A DNA stretch of 64,000 bases from Marininema mesophilum (GTDB lineage Bacteria > Bacillota > Bacilli > Thermoactinomycetales > DSM-45169), in contig NZ_FNNQ01000003.1 of the NCBI RefSeq assembly GCF_900106775.1, positions 195,636-259,635 on the forward strand, written 5' to 3'. Shown piece by piece: positions 57,921-64,000 of the stretch. The notes beneath the pieces are model-generated. The model did no database searches. It was given only the letters and a program-made list of their open reading frames with translations, and was not told the origin of the DNA. Numbering within the stretch: position 1 is the first letter of the stretch; each line of letters opens with the position of its first letter. Both the position numbers and the translations under genes were made by a program.

Positions 57921-60281
57921 GTGGTTGAAGAACAGGAAATTATTCAGTTAATGTTGCAGGAAACCTATCGACCAATGACCCTTAAAGAGTTACAGACGGC
58001 CTTTGGTGCAGATATCCCAGGTGAACAAGAGGCTTTTGAACGCGTACTTACTGCTCTGGAAGAGGAGGGACGTGTAGTTCGAACCCGGGCGGAGCGTTTT
58101 GGGCTACCTGAACGCCTGAATATGGTACGTGGCCGCTTGCAAGGGAATGCAAAGGGGTTTGGTTTTGTTATTCCTGATGCACAGATGCCCTTTGAAACGG
58201 ATTTATTTATCCATGGTAATGAGATGAATGGGGCTATGGATGGAGATATCGTTCTCGCTCGGATTCAAGGGCAAGAAGAGGGGAGACGCCCAGAAGGGGA
58301 AATCGTACGTATTCTTAAACGTGGGCGCATCCAAGTAGTGGGAACCTATACGGACTCTAAGCACTTTGGTTTTGTTGTGCCAGATGATAAACGACTCTCC
58401 TCGGATATCTTCATACCCAAGAGTGGTCGGAATGATGCAAGCCATGGGGATAAGGTCGTTGTTAAATTGATGGCTTATCCTGAAGGAAGCAAAAGTGCTG
58501 TGGGAGATATCGTTGAAGTACTGGGTCACCGGGATGATCCAGGGGTCGACATTTTAGCGATTATCCGAAAGCATCAGTTGCCTGAGGCGTTCCCAGCCGA
58601 TGTCATAGTTGAAGCGGAGAGCGTTCCTGAGACCATTTCCGAAGAAGAGATCCATTCGCAAAACCGTCGTGATCTAAGGGATCGAGTGATGGTGACCATC
58701 GATGGCGCCGATGCCAAGGATTTGGACGATGCGGTCTCTGTCGAGCAACTGGATAATGGCCATATTCTGCTGGGGGTTCATATTGCGGATGTGAGCTACT
58801 ACGTAAAAGAGGGGAGTGCGCTGGATCAGGAGGCATATGCCCGCGGAAATAGTGTTTACTTAGTGGATCGGGTGATCCCCATGTTGCCCCAGCGCCTCTC
58901 CAATGGGATTTGTTCATTGAATCCCCAGGTAGATCGGCTCACTATGACCTGCGATATGGAGATTGATGGCGAGGGTATGGTTGTGCAACATGACATCTAC
59001 CCCAGTGTGATCCGCACGAATGAGCGGATGACCTATGATGCTGTAAAGCGCATCCTAGTTGATAAAGACGAAGAGTTAATTGAGCGATATAAGCCCCTCG
59101 TTTCACACTTTGAAAAGATGGCTGAATTAGCAGAGATCCTTCGTAAAAAGCGATTTAATCGCGGAGCGATTGACTTCGATTTCCCAGAAGCGAAGATAAA
59201 ACTGGATGAAGAGGGAAAACCGGTTGCGATTGTCCAACGTCCACGAACGGTTTCAGAAATGCTGATTGAAGAATTTATGTTGGCGGCGAATGAAACTGTA
59301 GCAGAGCACTTTAATAAATTGAAAATCCCCTTTATGTATCGCATCCATGAACATCCTGACCCAGAGAAACTACAAGCTTTCTTTGAATTCATCACTATCT
59401 TTGGCCATACCGCAAAGGGAAGTGCGCAAAAAGTAAAACCACAAGTACTGCAAAAGATCTTAAAGCGGGTGGAAGGGAAGCCTGAAGAAAAAGTAATTAG
59501 TAAAGTGATGCTTCGCTCGATGCAACAAGCGAAGTATTCAGCAGAGTGCTTAGGCCACTTTGGACTTGCAGCTACCTACTACTCTCATTTCACGTCACCG
59601 ATCCGTCGTTACCCCGACTTGATCATTCACCGGATCATGAGGGAGGTTTTTGAGTACAACGGGAAAAATTTACCCGATAAGAGGAAAGCGAAATTGACCA
59701 CTTGGCTTCCTGAGGCAGGACAGCATACCTCTGATCGGGAACGGGTAGCTGTAGATGCTGAGCGGGATACCGATGATCTGAAGAAGGCCGAATTCATGGC
59801 AGATAAAGTGGGCGATGTCTTTGAAGGGACGATCAGCAGTGTTACCTCCTTCGGGATGTTTGTGGAGTTGGAGAACACCGTTGAAGGGTTAATCCATGTC
59901 AGTACCATGAATGACGACTATTATAACTATGATGATGTGACTCTTCGCATGACCGGTGAACGTACCGGAAAGGTGTATAACATCGGCGATAAAGCGATGA
60001 TCCGTGTGACTGGTGTCAACATGGAAGAGCATAAGGTGGACTTTGAGCTAGTAAGCGAGGATGATGATGGGTTCGTGAAACCTCCCTTTCGTCCACGCCC
60101 ACCTCGTCCGGCTCGGCCTACTGGACCTTCACGTCGCCATGATGGTAACAGTAGTGGAAGCAGACCAGGGAATAGCGGTGGAAATGGTGACAGAAATCGC
60201 AAGGGTAGTTCAGGTTCCCGTGGAAAAGGAAAAGGGAAGTCCGGTGGTGGCAATAAGTCACGCCGACCCCGTAACAAGTAA
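57921..60281 (+). CDS. rnr: Ribonuclease R
   Basis: A 786-residue 3-prime exoribonuclease of the RNB family. Domains in order: an N-terminal helix-turn-helix (about 1-65), two cold-shock domains (about 70-215), the RNB catalytic core (about 250-585, with the Asp cluster in DGADAKDLDDAVSV), an S1 domain (about 630-715, DVFEGTISSVTSFGMFVELEN) and a Gly/Lys/Arg-rich tail. It clears structured RNA and, with SmpB and tmRNA encoded just downstream, degrades non-stop mRNAs. GTG start. Confidence 0.97.
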   Translation: MVEEQEIIQLMLQETYRPMTLKELQTAFGADIPGEQEAFERVLTALEEEGRVVRTRAERFGLPERLNMVRGRLQGNAKGFGFVIPDAQMPFETDLFIHGNEMNGAMDGDIVLARIQGQEEGRRPEGEIVRILKRGRIQVVGTYTDSKHFGFVVPDDKRLSSDIFIPKSGRNDASHGDKVVVKLMAYPEGSKSAVGDIVEVLGHRDDPGVDILAIIRKHQLPEAFPADVIVEAESVPETISEEEIHSQNRRDLRDRVMVTIDGADAKDLDDAVSVEQLDNGHILLGVHIADVSYYVKEGSALDQEAYARGNSVYLVDRVIPMLPQRLSNGICSLNPQVDRLTMTCDMEIDGEGMVVQHDIYPSVIRTNERMTYDAVKRILVDKDEELIERYKPLVSHFEKMAELAEILRKKRFNRGAIDFDFPEAKIKLDEEGKPVAIVQRPRTVSEMLIEEFMLAANETVAEHFNKLKIPFMYRIHEHPDPEKLQAFFEFITIFGHTAKGSAQKVKPQVLQKILKRVEGKPEEKVISKVMLRSMQQAKYSAECLGHFGLAATYYSHFTSPIRRYPDLIIHRIMREVFEYNGKNLPDKRKAKLTTWLPEAGQHTSDRERVAVDAERDTDDLKKAEFMADKVGDVFEGTISSVTSFGMFVELENTVEGLIHVSTMNDDYYNYDDVTLRMTGERTGKVYNIGDKAMIRVTGVNMEEHKVDFELVSEDDDGFVKPPFRPRPPRPARPTGPSRRHDGNSSGSRPGNSGGNGDRNRKGSSGSRGKGKGKSGGGNKSRRPRNK

Positions 60282-60298
60282 AGATCTGTTCGATAACA

Positions 60299-60328
60299 AA
60301 GAGAGCCCAATTAGGCTCTCTTACTTTT
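60299..60328 (+). terminator. Terminator of the esterase-rnr operon
   Basis: AAGAGAGCC CAATTA GGCTCTCTT followed by ACTTTT. Confidence 0.8.
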
Positions 60329-60364
60329 GTAGAAGAAATGATGTTCAGTTAGATAATTGCCTAG

Positions 60365-60394
60365 TTGACGTCAGTCTAGCTAGCTTGGTATACT
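60365..60394 (+). promoter_or_regulatory. Sigma-A promoter of smpB
   Basis: TTGACG, 18 bases, TATACT, 55 bases before the smpB start. Confidence 0.75.
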
Positions 60395-60448
60395 AAAAGA
60401 TACCGAATATATGCATTCTAGACATAAAAGGTCATGGAGGTGAGCGCG

Positions 60449-60913
60449 ATGCCAAGAGGCGGAGCCAAAGTGGTAGCCCGAAATAAAAAGGCGCTCCACG
60501 ATTATCATATTGAAGATACATTTGAAGCAGGCATCGTGCTCACTGGGACGGAGATTAAATCCATCCGCCAGGGCCGTGTCAATATCCAAGATAGCTATGC
60601 CCTTTTGGACAAGGGCGAAGTATATCTGATCAATTTACACATCAGTCCCTTTGAACAAGGGAATCGGTTTAATCAAGACCCCACTCGAACCCGGAAACTA
60701 CTCATGCATAAAGCTGAAATCAATAAGTTAATCGGGCTGATTAAGCAAAAGGGATTTACTCTCGTTCCACTGGATGTGCACTTGCGAAATGGATATGCCA
60801 AAATTAAGCTGGCTCTTGCTAAAGGGAAAAAGCTTCACGACAAGCGGCAAACCATCGCGAAGCGAGATGCACAGCGGGAAATTCAACGTCAGTTGAAAGA
60901 GCGGTCGCGTTAA
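60449..60913 (+). CDS. smpB: SsrA-binding protein SmpB
   Basis: A 154-residue basic OB-fold protein that carries tmRNA to stalled ribosomes. It opens ARNKKALHDYHIEDTFEAGI, contains LTGTEIKSIRQGRVNIQDSY and ends in the basic tail KKLHDKRQTIAKRDAQREI that reads the empty mRNA channel. GGAGGTGA lies five bases before the ATG at 60449; an ATG five codons earlier overlaps that site. The tmRNA gene follows about 100 bases downstream. Confidence 0.97.
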   Translation: MPRGGAKVVARNKKALHDYHIEDTFEAGIVLTGTEIKSIRQGRVNIQDSYALLDKGEVYLINLHISPFEQGNRFNQDPTRTRKLLMHKAEINKLIGLIKQKGFTLVPLDVHLRNGYAKIKLALAKGKKLHDKRQTIAKRDAQREIQRQLKERSR

Positions 60914-60954
60914 GGACCTCTTAGCAATTGGGCGGAACAAGGCTCAAGGCTGTA

Positions 60955-60983
60955 TTTACAGTTAAGGAAGTCCATGTTACAAT
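60955..60983 (+). promoter_or_regulatory. Sigma-A promoter of ssrA
   Basis: TTTACA, 17 bases, TACAAT, about 36 bases before the mature tmRNA 5-prime end; RNase P would trim the leader. Confidence 0.7.
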
Positions 60984-61018
60984 GGACTTTGTCGGTGCAA
61001 ATGATTGTTTTATATTAT

Positions 61019-61388
61019 GGGGGCGTTTTTGGATTCGACGGGGATAGTTTGAGCGTTTGGTAGCGAGCCGAGGGGCTGCGTCCTTCGTTAAAAACGCGGA
61101 ACGCCAATAATAACTGGCAAACAAGAATCTTACGCTCTAGCTGCTTAATTTAAGCTAGCTAGGATCCGATGCCTCATCGCCTGTGTGGTGTAGTCGGGTC
61201 TCATAACTTTAGCAGGCTAGCAGACCGGATTGTCGTCGACCGGAATGCGAAATAAAGGCGACTAGCGCAAAGGAACGCCTGTCACCGGGCAGTCCCTAGG
61301 GCGAAACTCATCAATACGGTGACTGCGCTCGGAGAAACCTACGTGGCGATATCTTCGGACAGCGGTTCAACTCCGCTCGCCTCCACCA
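61019..61388 (+). ncRNA. ssrA: Transfer-messenger RNA
   Basis: A 370-base one-piece tmRNA. The tRNA-like ends pair (GGGGGCG / CGCCTCC) with an encoded CCA. GGATTCGACGGGGAT is the conserved 5-prime segment and GGTTCAACTCCGCTCGCCTCC the T-arm and acceptor end. The tag frame at 61116-61148 encodes GKQESYALAA then TAA, giving the degron AGKQESYALAA with the first Ala from the tRNA. It lies downstream of smpB. Confidence 0.97.
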
Positions 61389-61411
61389 ATGATTTACCCA
61401 ATTTGCATCTC

Positions 61412-61486
61412 GCTGGTGTAGCTCAGGGGTAGAGCACTTCACTCGTAATGAAGGGGTCGGGGGTTCAATTCCCTTCACCAGCACCA
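61412..61486 (+). tRNA. tRNA-Thr (CGT anticodon)
   Basis: Complete cloverleaf: acceptor GCTGGTG / CACCAGC, D-arm TAGCTCAGGGGTAGAGC, anticodon arm TTCA-CTCGTAA-TGAA with anticodon CGT, T-arm with GGTTCAATTCC, discriminator A and encoded CCA. It lies 23 bases after the tmRNA and reads ACG codons. Confidence 0.95.
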
Positions 61487-61829
61487 CATACGCTATGTAA
61501 GGGTTTTTCACTATTTTTACCCTTAAGAAAATGTAGCGGTCACAATAAGACACAATCTTTCCAGCGGCCACTTCTCGCCCATTTTTGCGAGGAGTGGCTT
61601 TTTATGTTAAACAACTCTGCTTCTATTTGCCCTCTTTTTTGGTAAAAAGAAAAAGCTGAACAAAAAACGTCCAGCCCAAACACCCTCACTATATAGCTCG
61701 CTGTGGAAATAAGGTTGCCAAATTGATCAGAGGCTTTCCATTATCCATATTCTATCATAAATAACCAACTATTTCTCCTTGATATTAGGAAATAAGGTAT
61801 ATTACCATAGTCGAAAGGGAGGAATTACA
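61487..61829. other. Intergenic stretch after tRNA-Thr
   Basis: No gene is seen. It contains one terminator hairpin (61567-61603). The sequence just after the tRNA, with repeated CACAAT words (61543-61556), is the sort of debris often left at tRNA and tmRNA integration sites, but no duplicated attachment core could be found in the window. Confidence 0.4.
61567..61603 (+). terminator. Terminator downstream of tRNA-Thr
   Basis: GCCACTTCTCGC / GCGAGGAGTGGC stem followed by TTTTTATG. Confidence 0.8.
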
Positions 61830-62351
61830 GTGTATAGAAAGAACAAGAGAGATGTAGGAAAGAAATTGTTGATGTCCGCGACTGCTTTTGTACTGTTGGC
61901 TGGTGTTGGTATGGGTTCAACAGCATTCGCAGCAAGTCCAACTAAGACAGATGCAAATGGTTTGAAGGATGCAAACGAGCGCTACGACGATGACAAGAAC
62001 GAGCGCTACGACGATGATGCAAATGATCGTTACGACGATGATGCAAATGATCGTTACGACGATGATGCAGATGATCGTTACGACGATGATAAGAACGAAC
62101 GTTACGACGATGATGCAGATGATCGTTACGATGATGCAGATGATCGTTACGACGATGATGCAAATGATCGTTACGACGATGATGCAAATGATCGTTACGA
62201 CGATGACAAGAACGAGCGCTACGACGATGATGCAAATGATCGTTACGAGGATGACAAGAACGAGCGCTACGACGATGATGCAAATGATCGTTACGACGAT
62301 GATGCAAATGATCGTTACGACGATGACAAGAACGAGCGTTACGACGATTGA
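61830..62351 (+). CDS. Secreted acidic tandem-repeat protein (ANDRYDDD repeats)
   Basis: A 173-residue exported protein. The GTG start follows AAAGGGAGG by seven bases. A signal peptide occupies residues 1 to about 35 (GKKLLMSATAFVLLAGVGMG, ending AFAAS). The mature part is made of 16 units of the eight-residue repeat (A/K)(N/D)(D/E)RYDDD, the seventh unit one residue short. It is very acidic with evenly spaced Arg-Tyr pairs, suggesting cation binding or an extended polymer. A single extra T near 62349 shifts the frame, cutting the last DKNERYNDKY residues, which survive in the next frame. No family recognised. Confidence 0.75.
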   Translation: MYRKNKRDVGKKLLMSATAFVLLAGVGMGSTAFAASPTKTDANGLKDANERYDDDKNERYDDDANDRYDDDANDRYDDDADDRYDDDKNERYDDDADDRYDDADDRYDDDANDRYDDDANDRYDDDKNERYDDDANDRYEDDKNERYDDDANDRYDDDANDRYDDDKNERYDD

Positions 62352-62382
62352 TAAAAACGAGCGTTACAATGATAAGTATTGA
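61970..62382 (+). repeat. 24-bp tandem repeat array
   Basis: About 17 head-to-tail copies of a 24-base unit of the type GCAAATGATCGTTACGACGATGAT, with variants and one 21-base copy. There are no spacers, so it is a coding minisatellite and not a CRISPR array. The last copy lies beyond the present stop codon. Confidence 0.9.
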
Positions 62383-62404
62383 TAGTAAGTAGCTAGTTTT
62401 CTAT

Positions 62405-62437
62405 AAGAGAAGTGTCCCTCCGCGGGACACTTCTCTT
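62405..62437 (+). terminator. Terminator of the repeat-protein gene
   Basis: AAGAGAAGTGTCCC / GGGACACTTCTCTT stem followed by ATTAT. Confidence 0.85.
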
Positions 62438-62539
62438 ATTATACAAATAAATAAAAAGGAAGGCAACTATTTGATATTATCCCCTTTGAGTAGACAGTGC
62501 ATAAGAAGAGCACTACAGTTTACTTGGAGGGGATTTTTC

Positions 62540-62854
62540 ATGGGGAAACAGCGAAAAACGTATTCAGTGGAGTTTAAGCAAAAGGCCGTCAATATGTATT
62601 TACGTAAGAACTTGGGATATAAAAGAATTGCAAAAGAGCTAGAGATCCAGCACTCCATGGTGAAGCGTTGGGTCCAACGCTATCAGCAAGAAGGCAAAGC
62701 AGGGCTTGAAGAGAAACGAGGGCTGAAAAAAGGAGATGGAAAGGGAAGACCTCGGTCACAACGGCCCCCAACCATGGAAGAAGAATTACACCGACTTCGA
62801 GCTGAGAATGAATACCTAAAAAAGCTTTGGGAGTTGGAAAGGGGGCGCGACTGA
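62540..62854 (+). CDS. IS3-family transposase OrfA
   Basis: A 104-residue helix-turn-helix protein, the DNA-binding half of an IS3-type transposase. The opening YSVEFKQKAVNMYLRKNLGYKRIAKELEIQHSMVKRW is split into helices of the usual IS150-like type, followed by a leucine-zipper region (EEELHRLRAENEYLKKLWEL). GGAGGGG precedes the ATG. OrfB would normally be made by frameshifting near its end. Confidence 0.88.
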   Translation: MGKQRKTYSVEFKQKAVNMYLRKNLGYKRIAKELEIQHSMVKRWVQRYQQEGKAGLEEKRGLKKGDGKGRPRSQRPPTMEEELHRLRAENEYLKKLWELERGRD

Positions 62855-63647
62855 AAGGAAACTCCTATCGTATTGTGAACCAATTAGCTCCTCGATATGG
62901 AGTCTCATTGCTATGTCAATTGGCCGGGGTTTCACGTAGCGGTTATTACAAATGGCTTCAGCGTAGGGAAAATCCTTCGGCTAGACAGTGGGAAAATGAG
63001 CGGCTAAAAGCCAAGATCCTGTGTTCTGTGTCAATCATAAGCGTGTGTACCGCTTAATGAAAGAGTTGGGGATTCGGTCTCGGATTCGGCGCAAAAAACC
63101 TTATTATGGTTCAAAAGAGGCTTATGTCGTTTCTAACATTGTATTGAATCGAGATTTTCAAACCGCTCGTCCCAATGAAAAATGGGTCACAGATATTACT
63201 TATCTTCCTCTAAAGCGATCGTTTTTGTATTTGTCGACCATCTATGATCTTTACAACAACGAAGTCATTGCTTACAAGATCAGTCCTCGAAACAATCTTC
63301 AGCTGGTGATGGATACAGTAAAAAAAGGTGATTCGTCATCGAAAGACGCGGGGGATTCTCTTACATAGTGACCAAGGGTTCCAATATACTTCCAAACATT
63401 ATAACGAACTCTTAAAACGACATGGGATGCGAGCAAGTATGTCCCGAAAAGAAAATTGTTTAGATAATGCCTGCATGGAAGCTTCTTTGGCCACTTTAAG
63501 AGTGAGTGTTTAAAGAACCAGCCCTTTTCTTCTGCAAAACATCTCATCAATGAAATTCACCGTTATATTCGTTTTTACAACACCAAACGATTCCAGAAAA
63601 AACTAAGCAACCTGAGTCCGGTTGAATACCGAACAAAGGTTGCTTAG
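62827..63647 (+). pseudogene. IS3-family transposase OrfB, disrupted by at least three lesions
   Basis: The integrase-type (rve) catalytic half of the IS3 transposase, now in several frames. Frame one (62827-63057) has YRIVNQLAPRYGVSLLCQLAGVSRSGYYKW; a deletion near 63018 removes the HTH_21 segment and changes frame; NHKRVYRLMKELGI to TDITYLP (first catalytic Asp) continues to about 63330; a frame change leads to LLHSDQGFQYTS (second Asp) and CLDNACME; a one-base loss in the GAAGCTTC segment near 63480 moves the end, FGHFKSECLKNQ to EYRTKVA, into a third frame. The element cannot transpose on its own. Confidence 0.85.
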
Positions 63648-63690
63648 GGGTTCTTGTTTTTCACTGTCTACTTGACGGGGGTAAGATCAA

Positions 63691-63818
63691 TTTAGGACTC
63701 CGTTTTTATAGATTGCGAAGCCCTACAGGGTTGGGATGAAAGCGAGCGTCAGACGAGATCTTCCCTCTCGCAAGGCTGACAATCCCCGTATATAATTAGA
63801 TAAAGGGGAGGTAAACCC
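63691..63818. other. Short stretch upstream of the TnpB gene
   Basis: It holds GCCCTACAGGGTTGGG and two overlapping inverted repeats (GCGAG / CTCGC and GTCAG / CTGAC, 63752-63783), likely the left end of an IS200/IS605-type element or remnants of a related RNA. Function unproven. Confidence 0.4.
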
Positions 63819-64000
63819 ATGCACAAAGCGTTTAAATTTCGCTTGTATCCAACAAAGGAACAAACCATTCTCATCCATAAATCCATTGGATGTAGTCGTT
63901 TCACATTTAATCACTTTCTAGCCAGATGGAACGAATCCTATGACAGCACAGGAAAAGGTCTGACCTATGGAACCTGTTCTGCCCAACTGACCGCCTTGAA
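63819..64000 (+). CDS. tnpB: TnpB-type RNA-guided nuclease, IS200/IS605 family (N-terminal part)
   Basis: The first 60 codons of a TnpB/OrfB protein, cut by the window end. The opening HKAFKFRLYPTKEQTILIHK, with CSRFTFNHFLARW after it, is the standard start of TnpB: FRLYPT, then an alpha-helical REC-like part with NHFL. The catalytic RuvC and zinc-finger parts lie outside the window, so activity cannot be judged. AAAGGGGAGG precedes the ATG. It sits beside a decayed IS3 element. Confidence 0.88.
   Translation, partial: MHKAFKFRLYPTKEQTILIHKSIGCSRFTFNHFLARWNESYDSTGKGLTYGTCSAQLTAL

Larger units (their letters stand above)
62471..63690 (+). mobile_element. IS3-family insertion sequence, decayed
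   Basis: A 1.2-kb element bounded by 31-base inverted repeats with about six mismatches: left TTGATATTATCCCC...AGTAGACAGTG (62471-62501), right the complement of TTGATCTTACCCCC...AGTAGACAGTG (63660-63690). It contains an intact orfA and a broken orfB. No clear target duplication is seen (flanks AACTAT and TTTAGG). Confidence 0.88.

Noticed and set aside
61942..62307. Long frames on the minus strand and in the second plus frame across the 24-bp repeat
   Set aside because: A 24-base period keeps all frames open, so they are by-products of the repeat; no start signals support them.
61970..62382. CRISPR array
   Set aside because: The 24-bp units abut with no spacers and lie in frame within a signal-peptide gene.

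Overview
The window looks like a stretch of chromosome from a spore-forming member of the Bacillales, probably a Thermoactinomycetaceae-type organism rather than Bacillus itself; the genus cannot be fixed from sequence alone. The backbone follows the Bacillus subtilis uvrBA to ssrA gene order: uvrB-uvrA, yvlD, hprK-lgt-ppaX-acyltransferase, the his operon, yvcD, yvcI, rapZ-yvcK-whiA-HPr/Crh, clpP, rpoN, cggR-gap-pgk-tpiA-gpmI-eno, secG, esterase-rnr-smpB-ssrA. Starts are strong Shine-Dalgarno starts with frequent GTG/TTG use, and promoters are sigma-A like.

Region by region. 1-9.7 kb: nucleotide excision repair genes, small stress/unknown proteins, a 6-phosphogluconate dehydrogenase family protein, YvlD, a degenerate Nudix protein, an MsmX-type sugar ATPase and HPr kinase. 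9.8-16.7 kb: lgt-ppaX-acyltransferase, a GNAT protein, a class 2 (quinone-linked) dihydroorotate dehydrogenase, then an accessory patch with secreted proteins, one of which resembles an aerolysin/MTX2-type pore former, flanked by two copies of a terminator-containing intergenic repeat. 16.8-27.4 kb: a divergent HAM1 protein, a complete hisZGDBHAF-IE operon (no hisC), a divergent PRPP synthetase paralogue, a TPR protein and a thioredoxin-like protein. 27.4-35.5 kb: a potassium / c-di-AMP block: a DarB-like CBS protein, a ydaO-type c-di-AMP riboswitch, an MpsC-like (DUF2294) gene, an unassigned leader with a terminator, and a kdp operon with KdpF, two extra small proteins and a KdpD lacking its kinase half, with no kdpE.

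35.5-44.2 kb: Nudix, glucokinase, rapZ, yvcK, whiA, a Crh-position HPr that keeps His15, a GerPA-like small protein, a CHAP cell-wall hydrolase, a surface protein, clpP with a CtsR box, and tRNA-Arg. 44.5-53.5 kb: sigma-54 and the cggR glycolytic operon with its CggR-type operator. 53.6-62.4 kb: secG, an ETX/MTX2-family toxin gene, two solitary 5S rRNA genes each with its own promoter and terminator around a DUF4272 gene, an esterase, RNase R, SmpB, tmRNA, tRNA-Thr and a secreted acidic protein built from a 24-bp tandem repeat. 62.4-64 kb: a decayed IS3-family element and the start of a TnpB gene.

How parts fit: HPrK, PpaX, HPr/Crh, CggR, YvcK and the glycolytic operon form the carbon-control core; HisZ/HisG and the Prs paralogue join PRPP supply with histidine synthesis; SmpB, tmRNA and RNase R form the trans-translation group. 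The best candidates for something new are the RNA-rich kdp region with its unassigned leader and small proteins, the two putative pore-forming toxins, and the autonomous 5S rRNA genes.
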